DNA of 64,000 nt, taken from NCBI GenBank assembly GCA_018064905.1, contig JAGHUJ010000023.1:29711-93710 (forward strand), given 5' to 3'. The position numbers were made by a program, and so were the translations under genes. The notes under the pieces were generated by a model that searched no databases, was not told the origin of the DNA, and was given only the letters and a program-made list of their open reading frames with translations. This document shows, piece by piece, positions 52,163 through 60,356 of the stretch (position 1 is its first letter; every line of letters begins with the position of its first letter). This DNA comes from Candidatus Treponema equifaecale. Lineage in GTDB: Bacteria; Spirochaetota; Spirochaetia; Treponematales; Treponemataceae.

Positions 52163-52951
52163 TTAAGGTTCAGTTGCCAGATCTGTCAGAAACATTTCTG
52201 AATAAACTTTTGTATTGACACCCGGATAAAGTCCAAACTGAAAAAATCCTCTGGAGAAAGTGTCGAATTTTTCGGTTATCTTTTGAGTTACGGCTTTTTT
52301 ATCGTTGTAAAAGACAGTAAGAAGATTATCTTTTATTTCAAACTTCAGTTTTGCTTCTGTTCCCTGCTTGTAATTTCCCACCGCAACTTCATCACGGTAA
52401 GAAAAGGCTCCTTTTGAAAACCTTGGCAGCATCAAATAAAGTGTGCCGTCTTTGTAAAAAATCTGATACAAGGTTCTGTTCATCGGCTTGTTCATCCAGA
52501 TCCAGAATATCTGAAGAAACTCGCCGGGAGCTGATGAATACAGATTGAATGTAAAGGAAACAAAAGCATCCGTGCCGAGGGTGAAATATCCGTTGGATTT
52601 AAGCTGATTTTTCAAATAGCTGTGGCTTGTGACAGATTCCTTTGAGTCCATGGAAAGGTGAATCCATTGTCTTCCAGTATCATCATTTTGAACTTGAAAA
52701 AATTTGTTGTTGTAGACGTATTCTTTTCCAAGCCTGTAAGTTGAAGTTGCTCCATTTTGAGGAAACACATGGGAAAATTTTTCATAGTTCTCCATTGTGA
52801 TTTCCGGATTTTCCAGCTCGTCCAGTTCTTTGTCTGTAAGGTACCTTTTGTTGAAGTCTAAACCTGGGAGCGGCAATGGTTTTTCTTTGGAAAAAATTAC
52901 CCCTGAGAAAATTATTAGCAAAACAATTTTGAACAAAAACTTTTTTACCAT
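52163..52951 (-). CDS. Exported hypothetical protein, possibly jelly-roll fold
   Basis: A 262-residue exported protein (signal MVKKFLFKIVLLIIFSGVIFS). The mature part alternates strands and ends FFQFGLYPGVNTKVYSEMFLTDLA, a pattern seen at the end of concanavalin/LamG-like and alginate-lyase-type sandwich domains. I cannot see catalytic residues that would settle a lyase assignment. It ends 35 bases from the response regulator and starts 33 bases after thrH, so it may be co-transcribed with thrH. Confidence 0.7.
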   Translation of the reverse strand: MVKKFLFKIVLLIIFSGVIFSKEKPLPLPGLDFNKRYLTDKELDELENPEITMENYEKFSHVFPQNGATSTYRLGKEYVYNNKFFQVQNDDTGRQWIHLSMDSKESVTSHSYLKNQLKSNGYFTLGTDAFVSFTFNLYSSAPGEFLQIFWIWMNKPMNRTLYQIFYKDGTLYLMLPRFSKGAFSYRDEVAVGNYKQGTEAKLKFEIKDNLLTVFYNDKKAVTQKITEKFDTFSRGFFQFGLYPGVNTKVYSEMFLTDLATEP

Positions 52952-52984
52952 AAAATTTCCTCAGGGGAAGTATAGAGAATCGTT

Positions 52985-53590
52985 TTATTTCTTAATAACC
53001 TTCAGAATTGCATCCAGAAGCTCGTCATATTCTGTGAAGGCTGGAATGTTTGGATAATCTGCCTTGATTTTGTCTGTTGTGCGGAAGAGGAAACCTGCTT
53101 TTGAAGCATGAATCATTCCCAAATCGTTGTAGCTGTCACCAAAGGCAACTGATTCATAGCCCATGCTCTGCAAAGCTTTAACTGTTGTGAGCTTTGACTG
53201 CGGACAACGCATTTTATGAGCTGTGATAAAGCCGTCTGCGTCTACTTCCAGTGAGTTGCAGAAAGTTGTAGGCATTCCAAGCTTTTTGATGATTGGTGCT
53301 GCAAATTCTTCAAATGTGTCGCTCAAAATGATTGTCTGACCTGCATCACGGAGCTTGTCAAGAAATTCCTTTGCACCAGGCAATGGATCAATTTTTGCGA
53401 TTGTGTTCTGAATGTCCTTAAGTGTGAGTCCGTGTTCGCGAAGAATTCCGATTCTCCACTTCATCAATTTATCGTAGTCAGGTTCGTCGCGGGTTGTGCG
53501 GCTGAGTTCAGGAATTCCTGAAACCTTTGAAAATTCAATCCAAATCTCTGGGGCTACTACGCCTTCCATATCAAGACAAGTTACAAACAT
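52985..53590 (-). CDS. thrH: Phosphoserine phosphatase / homoserine phosphotransferase ThrH
   Basis: A 201-residue HAD-superfamily enzyme. Motif I is CLDMEGVVAPEIW (DxE variant typical of ThrH), motif II is ILSDTFEEF, Lys in MRCPQSK, and motif IV is FGDSYNDLGMI. In Pseudomonas ThrH acts on phosphoserine and can transfer phosphate to homoserine. Full length. Start 53590 is the only sensible ATG. Confidence 0.93.
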   Translation of the reverse strand: MFVTCLDMEGVVAPEIWIEFSKVSGIPELSRTTRDEPDYDKLMKWRIGILREHGLTLKDIQNTIAKIDPLPGAKEFLDKLRDAGQTIILSDTFEEFAAPIIKKLGMPTTFCNSLEVDADGFITAHKMRCPQSKLTTVKALQSMGYESVAFGDSYNDLGMIHASKAGFLFRTTDKIKADYPNIPAFTEYDELLDAILKVIKK

Positions 53591-53661
53591 TTTGTTTACC
53601 TCTATGCCAAAAATAATAGCAGATTTTTTCGAAGTAATAAAGAAGAAGTGAAAAATAATGC

Positions 53662-53733
53662 ACTGTAAAAAAATTTATACAGTTTTGATAGTGCAGAATT
53701 TTATACAGTGAAAAAATTTGTAAAAAATTCTGC
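53662..53733. promoter_or_regulatory. Inverted repeats upstream of the sigma-54 promoter
   Basis: ACTGTA (53662-53667) and TACAGT (53678-53683) form one palindrome; GCAGAATT (53693-53700) and AATTCTGC (53726-53733) form a second. A further TACAGTG occurs at 53704. They lie 120-190 bp upstream of the -24/-12 element, where enhancer-binding proteins of sigma-54 usually bind. Their role is inference. Confidence 0.45.
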
Positions 53734-53852
53734 AAAAAATTGAAAATCGAAAATATTGCGTTATAATTATGTGCAAATGTTAATTCCTTGTATTATAAGG
53801 AATTAGAGTTTGTATTCATTTTCTCTCGTTTTTTCTTAAGAAATCATAAAAC

Positions 53853-53870
53853 TTGGCACGCTTATTGCAT
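53853..53870 (+). promoter_or_regulatory. Sigma-54 (-24/-12) promoter
   Basis: TTGGCACGCTTATTGCAT matches the consensus TGGCACG-N4-TTGCW exactly. The GG (53855-53856) and GC (53867-53868) are 12 bp apart, as RpoN requires. The start site would be near 53880, giving a 30-base leader with the GAGAGTGTGAAT ribosome-binding region ahead of the ATG at 53911. Confidence 0.88.
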
Positions 53871-53910
53871 ATTGATATTTGAGAAAAATTCTATCAAAGA
53901 GAGTGTGAAT

Positions 53911-54738
53911 ATGACTATTTTAGAAAACTATATCTCGGAAATAAGCAAATACCAGCTTCTGGACGCGGAGAAAGAGCAAAATCTGGCTGCAAGAATCGGC
54001 TCAGGAGATAAAAGAGCAGTTACACAACTGATCAATTCAAATCTCAGACTTGTTGTGAGCATTGCAAAAAAAGTCTGCCGTAACGGTTCAAATTCAATAA
54101 TGGATTTGATTCAGGAAGGAAACCTTGGACTTATGGCCGCTGCTGAAAAATTTTCTTCAAAATACAATACCCGCTTTTCAACTTATGCCTATCCATGGAT
54201 TCTGCAGTATATTCTCCGCTATGTGCACAACAAAACTTCAATGATTTCAATTCCACAGCGCAAGGAAATTCTTCTTCGTCAGCTTTCAAAGGTTCAGAAC
54301 AATTTTATGCTGAAGAAGGGCCGTAATCCAACAAAAAATGAACTTTCTTCAATATTAAATGTGGATTTGCCATTGCTTGAAGAAATTATTTCGCTTGAAT
54401 TTTCATTCACAAGCTTGGATGCGGAATGTTCCGATGATTCTGATGCAAGCTACGGTGAGCTGATTCCTGATTATACATTCAATCCAGAATTTCAGCTGAT
54501 AAAAGATGTGGAGCGAAAACAGGTTCATCAGCTGGTGGGAACTCTGGCAGAAAAAGAACAGAAAGTGATTTATTCCCGCTACAATTTTGAAGGACGAACA
54601 ACTGTGCCAACTTTGCGAGAAGTCAGTTCTGCATTGGGAATTTCAACAGAAACTGTCCGACAGATTGAAATTCGTGCCATGAAGAAGCTTAAGAAAATTG
54701 CGAATTCATACAATTATATAGAAGAATTTTCTGCATAA
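53911..54738 (+). CDS. Sigma-70 family RNA polymerase sigma factor (RpoH/RpoS-size)
   Basis: A 275-residue group 2/3 sigma factor. Region 1.2 (LENYISEISKYQLLDAEKEQNLA), region 2 (NLRLVVSIAKKVC.., IMDLIQEGNLGLMAAAEKF, RFSTYAYPWI), region 3 (RNPTKNELSSILNV) and region 4 (EKEQKVIYSRYNFEGRTTVPTLREVSSALGISTETVRQIEIRAMKKLKKIA) are all seen. The start at 53911 is chosen over a frame reaching 53788 because the sigma-54 promoter lies in between and regional homology begins here. The -24/-12 element implies control by RpoN plus an enhancer-binding protein, like rpoS in Borrelia burgdorferi. Size fits RpoS/RpoH-like factors. Confidence 0.93.
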   Translation: MTILENYISEISKYQLLDAEKEQNLAARIGSGDKRAVTQLINSNLRLVVSIAKKVCRNGSNSIMDLIQEGNLGLMAAAEKFSSKYNTRFSTYAYPWILQYILRYVHNKTSMISIPQRKEILLRQLSKVQNNFMLKKGRNPTKNELSSILNVDLPLLEEIISLEFSFTSLDAECSDDSDASYGELIPDYTFNPEFQLIKDVERKQVHQLVGTLAEKEQKVIYSRYNFEGRTTVPTLREVSSALGISTETVRQIEIRAMKKLKKIANSYNYIEEFSA

Positions 54739-54777
54739 ATGGACATTAGCCCTTAAAAATAATAAAATTAAGGACTG

Positions 54778-56133
54778 ATGGCTGAACAGAAAAAGACTTC
54801 TGGAACTGCAAAAAAAGTTTCTGGAACTGGAAATACTCAATCAAAAAAAACAACTTCCTCACGCACTGCAACAAAGCGAAAAACAAAGGCAAAAAAGCCA
54901 AAGGTGAAGCTTTCCACAAACAAAGTTTATATTCTCACCGCTGTAATCTGTTTTCTCTGCTGTGCGGCTCTTTTCTTCAGCGTCAAATTGAATTCAGAAA
55001 ATGAAAAGGAACCGGTTGCAAGAAAAGAAATTCCGGCAGTTCCTGCTGAAGAAAATAAAAAAACAGAAAGATCAGCTGAAAAAAAATCAGAAAAAGTTGT
55101 GACAAAGCCGGTTGAAAACAAAACTGTTCAAAAAGTGACAGAAACAAAACCTGAACCAAAAAAAACAGTAGTTGCAAAAACTGAAGCCGTAAAAACTGAA
55201 AATAAAACGCCGGCTCCAGTTACAAAGCCAGTTGAAAAAAAGACCAATGTAAAAGAGGTGAAGGAAAACGTGCTCAAATCTCAGCCGAGCCTCACTTCAA
55301 AAAATTCTGCTCCAGCACCAAAAGTTGAGATGAACAAGGCAGTTCCTTCTGTTGCCACTTCTTCAACCAGTTATGTGGCCAGTGCAAAGACTTCTTCCTA
55401 CAGTGATGTGGTTCAGGAACAGGTGCTTAAATCACCGTTTGACATTCCTCCGGCTCAGAACGGTGCCACAATTGTGCTGATTATTGATGATGCCGGTAGA
55501 AGTGCCGCAAACACAAAGCTGTACGCTCAGCTGCCTTTCCCACTGACAATTGCGGTTCTTCCAAAGCAGCCTCAGACACGGCAATGTGCACAGACTGTTC
55601 TTGCCGGTGGCAAAGAAATGATTCTTCATCAGCCGATGCAGGCAGAAAATCTGAACATAAATCCAGGTCCGGGTGCGATTCGTGCAGATATGAGCACATT
55701 TGAAATTGCGGCAACAATCAAGGAAAATCTAGCGGAGCTGGGGCCTGGCGTAAAAGGGCTGAACAATCATGAAGGCTCCCTGATTACGGCAAATGAAATT
55801 AAAATCGGTGCTGTTCTGGATGTTTGTTCAGAAAAAGGCGTGTACTTTCTTGATTCCAGAACAACAGCAGCAACAAAAGCAAAACAGGCCGCATTGGAAA
55901 GAGATATGTTCATCTTTGAAAAAGCCGGTCCATATATCGACAATGAAATCAGCCGTGAAAAAATGCTGGAGAGAATGCTGGAAACCCTTGCGTATGCAAA
56001 CCGCCACAGTCGTGCTATAGTAATAGGACATGTGGACAAAAGTGCTGCCATTCTTCCTGAATTGCTTACAGAAATGTATCCATACATGAAGAGGGCAGGG
56101 TACAAATTTGCCACACCAAGCATGATCAGATAG
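54778..56133 (+). CDS. Divergent polysaccharide deacetylase with long Lys/Pro-rich linker
   Basis: A 451-residue protein of the YibQ/divergent polysaccharide deacetylase family. A basic N-terminal tail (about 1-45) precedes one membrane helix (KVYILTAVICFLCCAALFFSV, about 48-68), then a Lys/Glu/Thr/Pro-rich linker (about 70-215) that should span the periplasm, then the deacetylase-like domain (about 228-451) with VLIIDDAGRSAANTKLYAQLPFPLTIAVLPKQP, ILHQPMQAEN, LNNHEGSL and FLDSRTTAATKAK. Active sites of the family are partly divergent. Probably acts on cell-envelope glycans. It follows the sigma gene by 39 bases. Confidence 0.9.
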   Translation: MAEQKKTSGTAKKVSGTGNTQSKKTTSSRTATKRKTKAKKPKVKLSTNKVYILTAVICFLCCAALFFSVKLNSENEKEPVARKEIPAVPAEENKKTERSAEKKSEKVVTKPVENKTVQKVTETKPEPKKTVVAKTEAVKTENKTPAPVTKPVEKKTNVKEVKENVLKSQPSLTSKNSAPAPKVEMNKAVPSVATSSTSYVASAKTSSYSDVVQEQVLKSPFDIPPAQNGATIVLIIDDAGRSAANTKLYAQLPFPLTIAVLPKQPQTRQCAQTVLAGGKEMILHQPMQAENLNINPGPGAIRADMSTFEIAATIKENLAELGPGVKGLNNHEGSLITANEIKIGAVLDVCSEKGVYFLDSRTTAATKAKQAALERDMFIFEKAGPYIDNEISREKMLERMLETLAYANRHSRAIVIGHVDKSAAILPELLTEMYPYMKRAGYKFATPSMIR

Positions 56134-56151
56134 TATTAATATAGAGGAAAT

Positions 56152-57192
56152 ATGAAAGTTCTTGGAATTGAAAGTTCTTGTGATGAGACAGCCTGTGCCA
56201 TTGTTGAGGACGGCAAGACAATATTGAGCAATGTAGTTGCAACTCAGATACCTTTCCATCAGGTTTACAAGGGAGTTGTTCCGGAAATTGCAAGCCGTAA
56301 GCATGCTGAATGGATTCTTCCTGTGGTAAGACAGGCATTAAAAGAAGCCAACATGACTTTGGATGAAGTTGACGCAATTGCAGCAACAAACAGACCTGGA
56401 CTTATGGGAGCGCTTCTGGTTGGACTTACTTTTGGAAAGACCTTGGCCTGGGCTACGCACAAACCATTTATCGCTGTGAACCACATGCTGGGACACATGT
56501 ACGCAGCACATCTTCAGAACAATATTCCTTATCCATATCTTGGACTTTTGGTTTCTGGCGGACATTCCATCATTGCAAAAGTGAACGGCTTTGATGATCT
56601 TGAAGTGCTTGGAACAACAATCGATGACTCAATCGGTGAAGCCTTTGATAAAGTCAGCAAATTCTACGGACTTGGATATCCGGGAGGAGTAGTTGTAGAT
56701 AAACTGGCACAGCAGGGAGACCCAAAAGCCTTTGCATTCCCTGTGGCAAAAATTGACAAGGGAAATGACCATCGCTATGACGTTTCATTCAGCGGACTTA
56801 AGACAGCAGTAATTCATCAGGCAGATATGTTCCTTAAGCCAGGCTATGAAAAGACAAATGAGAATATCTGTGCGGCATTTCAGGAAACAGCCTGCAAGAC
56901 AATTGTTTCAAGATTGTTCCGTGCAGTAGAAGATACAGGACTTAAAACAGTTGTTGCCGGCGGTGGTGTTGCAGCCAATTCAAGACTCCGGGCAATGCTG
57001 GCAGAACGGACAGACATAAACTGCATCTTCCCGCCACTTAAATTGTGCGGTGACAACGGTGCTATGATTGCAGGAGTAGCTTATCATTTCCTTAAGCGTG
57101 GAGATTTGAGCGACCTGGACACAACGGCCTGTGCACGCATTCCACAGTTTAAGCGTGGACTTGCAAATTTAGAGGCATTCGGCAGGAGATAA
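56152..57192 (+). CDS. tsaD: tRNA N6-threonylcarbamoyladenosine transferase
   Basis: TsaD transfers the threonylcarbamoyl group to A37 of ANN-decoding tRNAs. The 346 residues include MKVLGIESSCDETACAIVEDG, EIASRKHAEWILPVV, NHMLGHMYAAH (metal His pair), LLVSGGHS, and GGVAANSRLRAML near the C-terminus. AGAGGAAAT precedes the ATG. tyrA starts 1 base after its stop codon. Confidence 0.97.
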   Translation: MKVLGIESSCDETACAIVEDGKTILSNVVATQIPFHQVYKGVVPEIASRKHAEWILPVVRQALKEANMTLDEVDAIAATNRPGLMGALLVGLTFGKTLAWATHKPFIAVNHMLGHMYAAHLQNNIPYPYLGLLVSGGHSIIAKVNGFDDLEVLGTTIDDSIGEAFDKVSKFYGLGYPGGVVVDKLAQQGDPKAFAFPVAKIDKGNDHRYDVSFSGLKTAVIHQADMFLKPGYEKTNENICAAFQETACKTIVSRLFRAVEDTGLKTVVAGGGVAANSRLRAMLAERTDINCIFPPLKLCGDNGAMIAGVAYHFLKRGDLSDLDTTACARIPQFKRGLANLEAFGRR

Positions 57193-57193
57193 T

Positions 57194-58090
57194 ATGAAAA
57201 ATTTAAAAGATTTGACTTACGGAATCGTTGGACTTGGAATTATGGGCGGTTCCATAGCAAAAGCAATCCGGCAGAACATATTGAGCCAGAACGGTGCCAC
57301 AGGAAAAATCTATGTTTGCAACAGAAGCACAGCATGTCTTTCTCAGGCCATGGCAGAAGGAGTAGCAGACAAAAGCTTTACCAGCACAGAATACGACAAG
57401 CTCCTGCCAGAGTGTGACTTGGTTTACGTTTGCCTTTATCCACACGCAACATTGGACTTTCTAAAGGTAAATAAAGAATATTTTAAAAGCGGCGCAATCG
57501 TAACAGATATTTCAGGAGTAAAAGGAATTTTTGAAAAGGAACTTCCTTCAATTTTGCGCCCAGATGTGGATTTTATCATTGGCCATCCAATGGCAGGCGG
57601 TGAAAAGGAAGGTTATGCAAATTCAACAGCCAGCATGTTCATAAACAGAAACTACATCCTGTGCCAGCAGAACTTTAATAAGGAAGAAAACCTTGATTTG
57701 ATGCGACGTTTCATCACAGAAATCGGCTTTACAAGAATAACAGAAACAACCTGTGACATTCACGACTACAAAATCGGTTTTACAAGCCAGCTCTGCCACG
57801 TAATAGCCTGTGCGTTGGTTGATAGTGCCCAGGACGAGCAGATTACAGCATTCGGCGGAGGCAGTTTTGAAGATTTAACCAGAATTGCAATGATCAATGC
57901 CCCATTGTGGACGGAACTTTTTACCAGCAACAAAGAAAAACTGGTTTCCCACATTGAAAATTTCGAAAAACAGATAGAAGCCTTTAAAAAAGCAGTTCAA
58001 AATGAAGACAAAGAAGCGCTGATGAAGCTCATGGAAGAAAGCCGTGAAAAGCGAATGAAAATGGGCTCAGTTCGAACAGTAGCAAAGTAG
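57194..58090 (+). CDS. tyrA: Prephenate/arogenate dehydrogenase
   Basis: A 298-residue NAD(P)-dependent dehydrogenase of tyrosine biosynthesis. N-terminal Rossmann motif YGIVGLGIMGGSIAKAI, middle ATLDFLKVNKEYFKSGAIVTDISGVKGIFEK, the IIGHPMAGGEKEGYANS motif and helical C-terminal domain GSFEDLTRIAMINAPLWTELF. It lacks a chorismate mutase or ACT domain. Translationally linked to tsaD (one base gap); AGGAG overlaps the end of tsaD. Confidence 0.93.
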   Translation: MKNLKDLTYGIVGLGIMGGSIAKAIRQNILSQNGATGKIYVCNRSTACLSQAMAEGVADKSFTSTEYDKLLPECDLVYVCLYPHATLDFLKVNKEYFKSGAIVTDISGVKGIFEKELPSILRPDVDFIIGHPMAGGEKEGYANSTASMFINRNYILCQQNFNKEENLDLMRRFITEIGFTRITETTCDIHDYKIGFTSQLCHVIACALVDSAQDEQITAFGGGSFEDLTRIAMINAPLWTELFTSNKEKLVSHIENFEKQIEAFKKAVQNEDKEALMKLMEESREKRMKMGSVRTVAK

Positions 58091-58174
58091 TGCAGTCCGT
58101 AAAAAAATCAAGAATCCCAGATTGATCATAAGGCAGAAAAAAATGCTTCAGGTCAAGGAGGATGCTGAAAAAGT

Positions 58175-58290
58175 CCCTGAATTGTCATTTCGAGCGAAGT
58201 CGAGAAATCTATAAATCGTTATAATATAATGAATTATAGACCTCTCCACTACGGTCGAGGTGACAAAAATGGTGGTTTTTCAGTGGCTTC
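58175..58290. repeat. MITE-like palindromic element, copy B
   Basis: 116 bp, nearly identical to 8398-8513, including the AT-rich centre; differences cluster at the right end (GGTGG for GATAC). A partial third unit (AGTCGAGAGGTCT, about 58297-58310) follows. The remainder of the 58091-58416 gap holds nothing else I recognise apart from the leader of the next gene. Confidence 0.85.
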
Positions 58291-58416
58291 GCATAGTCGA
58301 GAGGTCTTTAAATTCTTGTCCTGCTTGTTTGAGGTCTGAAGACACAATTATTGGCATCTTAAAAAAATCCTGAAAATATGCTAGAATTGGAACAACTTAT
58401 TATTATGGAGAAACAA

Positions 58417-59049
58417 ATGAAAATCGCTCTTATCAACGAAAATTCTCAGGCCGCTAAAAATGAAATCATCTTCAAGGCACTTAAAAAAGTTGCAGATGCA
58501 CATGGCTTTGAAGTTGTGAACTACGGAATGTACTCAGCAGACTCACCATCTTTGACTTATGTTCAGAATGGTATTCTTGCTGCAACTTTGCTCAACTCAA
58601 AGGCTGTAGACTATGTAATCACAGGTTGTGGAACTGGTGAAGGCGCAATGCTGGCACTGAACTCATTCCCAGGTGTAATCTGTGGACACGTTGCAACACC
58701 TCTGGATGCATACACATTCGCTCAGATCAACGACGGAAACGCAATTTCTATTCCATTTGCACTTGGCTTTGGATGGGGCGGTGACCTGAACCTTGAATAC
58801 ATTTTTGAAAAACTTTTCTGTGAACCAAGCGGACAAGGATATCCAAGAGAACGCGCAGTTCCAGAACAGACAAACAAGAAAATTCTGGACGGTGTTCGCG
58901 AAGCAGCATTCAAACCATTCACAGAAATTCTCGAGTCATTGGATAAAAATCTTGTAAAAGGAGCCTTCGCCGGAGAAAAATTCAGCGAACTCTTCTTCAA
59001 AGACTGCAAAGACGAAAAAATCGCTGAAACAGTAAAGAAATTGATGTAA
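58417..59049 (+). CDS. RpiB/LacA/LacB-family sugar-phosphate isomerase-like protein
   Basis: A 210-residue protein of the RpiB/LacAB fold: MKIALINENSQAAKNEIIFKAL, the GCGTGEGAMLALNSFPGVICGH segment (the family's TGIG/CGTG phosphate-binding loop with Cys), and DAYTFAQINDGNAISI. RpiB interconverts ribose-5-phosphate and ribulose-5-phosphate; this longer branch with a ~60-residue C-terminal tail may act on another sugar phosphate. The ATG at 58417 has GGAG 7 bases upstream; the frame extends to 58378. Confidence 0.87.
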   Translation: MKIALINENSQAAKNEIIFKALKKVADAHGFEVVNYGMYSADSPSLTYVQNGILAATLLNSKAVDYVITGCGTGEGAMLALNSFPGVICGHVATPLDAYTFAQINDGNAISIPFALGFGWGGDLNLEYIFEKLFCEPSGQGYPRERAVPEQTNKKILDGVREAAFKPFTEILESLDKNLVKGAFAGEKFSELFFKDCKDEKIAETVKKLM

Positions 59050-59054
59050 CAAAA

Positions 59055-59082
59055 GACCTCTCGACTTTGCTCGAGGTGACAT
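59055..59082. repeat. Half-element of the GTCGAG family
   Basis: GACCTCTCGACTTTGCTCGAG followed by GTGACATT. The rest of the gap to 59185 contains only short inverted bits (AATTGCATAGCAATT) and no gene. Confidence 0.55.
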
Positions 59083-59184
59083 TCAAAGCTTCTTAACTTT
59101 GGATGCACTAAAAATCAAACATGCCTTAAATGATTTTGCGTAGCAAACGGTAATTGCATAGCAATTCAGGAATCCGTGTGGCAA

Positions 59185-59212
59185 TAAAAAAACGGTGGTT
59201 CATTACCACCGT
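59185..59212 (-). terminator. Terminator of the ychJ-rlmB-GDT1 gene group
   Basis: Perfect 8-bp stem ACGGTGGT/ACCACCGT with a 5-nt loop, followed on the minus strand by seven T (59185-59191). It lies 8 bases beyond the stop codon at 59221. Confidence 0.85.
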
Positions 59213-59220
59213 AAATGTTG

Positions 59221-59577
59221 CTAAAGTTCATCAACTTGTGAATCTTCAAAATCCGTAAAGCTGGCACGAATATCAACTGTTCTGTCAGCTTTTTCTTTTA
59301 TATAGAAGACAATGTTCAAGCTTTTAATGCGGCTCACTCTGAGCTTGTCGCCGGTAACCGTTTCTTCCACCTGAACTGAATCATCCTGCTTGTAGAATCT
59401 GCGCCAGGTTCCCAGCTGAAGTTTAAAAAAGTCAACTGCAGTTTCATAGCTCATGCTTTTATCAGCGTTCTTCAGGATTCTGTCCATTATTTCATCAGCA
59501 TTCTGACTAGGTTTTGCCTTTTGAACAGACATTCTGGACCAGGATTCTTCAGTCTTATTTGTTGAAGCGTAAAACAT
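59221..59577 (-). CDS. Hypothetical protein
   Basis: A 118-residue soluble protein with no family I recognise. It contains NADEIMDRILKNADKSMSYETAVDFFKLQLGTWRRFYKQ and two strands (RIKSLNIVFYIKEK, TVDIRASFTDFED). TAGGAT precedes the ATG. It starts 8 bases after the GDT1 gene and ends just before a strong terminator. Confidence 0.75.
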   Translation of the reverse strand: MFYASTNKTEESWSRMSVQKAKPSQNADEIMDRILKNADKSMSYETAVDFFKLQLGTWRRFYKQDDSVQVEETVTGDKLRVSRIKSLNIVFYIKEKADRTVDIRASFTDFEDSQVDEL

Positions 59578-59585
59578 ATTCTATC

Positions 59586-60287
59586 CTACTTTTTTGATTT
59601 TTTGTTAAGAAGCAAAATTGTTCCACAGGCAGCAGCAAAAACCACACCAACGATAATCATCACCATTAATATAGAAAGATTCAGCGATTTTGCTTCGTTC
59701 AGCATTCTGATTCCTTCCGGAAGGTTGATAAAACCAAACACAGCAAAAATGATGAAAGCCAATGCCTTAAAGAGCCAGTCCGGAGTCTTTCCATGAAGAA
59801 AATAACCAATAAGCATTCCGATAATATCAGCGGCAAAAAGACCGATTGATGAAGCAATCCAAATATTGATTGAGCTTGGATTCAAACCGTTTGTTGCACC
59901 AAAAGTGATTGCGGTAAGCTGAGTTTTGTCACCAAGTTCAGCCACAAAGAAGGTGCAGAAAACAGCAAGCGGTGCAAAATTGAATTTACTTTCTCCGGCT
60001 TCTTCTTCATCATCTTCCTTCTGCAATGAAGTCACAGAAAAATAGAAGAATGCTGCCGCTGCAATAAGTTTGATTATCCACAGATTAGATTTAAGGAATT
60101 CATTGAGCAAACCGCCGGCAATTACGGCAAGTCCATTCAGAACAAGAATGGCAATCGCTGTACCAATGCAGATGTGACGGATTTTATACTTGGAAGTCAT
60201 TGCAATCAGCATGAGCTGGGTTTTGTCCCCCATTTCAGCAATGAAAACTGTAAATAAAACTGTAAAAAATAAAGAAATGTTTTCCAT
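59586..60287 (-). CDS. GDT1/TMEM165 (UPF0016) family cation transporter
   Basis: A 233-residue membrane protein with two homologous halves, each carrying the family signature: FIAEMGDKTQLMLIAMTSKY near the start and FVAELGDKTQLTAITFGATN in the second half (E-x-G-D-K-[ST]). About six to seven helices. Bacterial and eukaryotic members move Mn2+ or Ca2+ in exchange for H+; Mn2+ export is the likely role. The ribosome-binding site lies in the 3' arm of a terminator-like hairpin directly before the ATG. Confidence 0.93.
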   Translation of the reverse strand: MENISLFFTVLFTVFIAEMGDKTQLMLIAMTSKYKIRHICIGTAIAILVLNGLAVIAGGLLNEFLKSNLWIIKLIAAAAFFYFSVTSLQKEDDEEEAGESKFNFAPLAVFCTFFVAELGDKTQLTAITFGATNGLNPSSINIWIASSIGLFAADIIGMLIGYFLHGKTPDWLFKALAFIIFAVFGFINLPEGIRMLNEAKSLNLSILMVMIIVGVVFAAACGTILLLNKKSKK

Positions 60288-60320
60288 AAAAAAATCCTAA
60301 CAGAGAAAAAACTGTTAGGA
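60288..60320 (-). promoter_or_regulatory. Terminator-like hairpin overlapping the GDT1 ribosome-binding site
   Basis: On the minus strand TCCTAACAG and CTGTTAGGA form a perfect 9-bp stem with an 8-nt loop (60295-60320), followed by seven T and then the ATG. The only Shine-Dalgarno-like sequence (TAGGA) is in the 3' arm. It could stop rlmB transcripts, mask the ribosome-binding site, or both. A second hairpin, GCGAC..GTCGC, precedes it (about 60331-60345). Confidence 0.7.
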
Positions 60321-60356
60321 TAGACTAATTGCGACGTCCTGTCGCCGATGAGTTTT

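Noticed and set aside
54927-55177. Minus-strand reading frames opposite the deacetylase linker
   Set aside because: Shadow frames of the Lys/Glu/Pro-rich linker; hydrophobic runs come from the reverse of Lys codons.
60288-60356. yybP-ykoY manganese riboswitch before the GDT1 gene
   Set aside because: The gap is only 69 bases and lacks the paired conserved loops of that riboswitch. Only two simple hairpins are seen.
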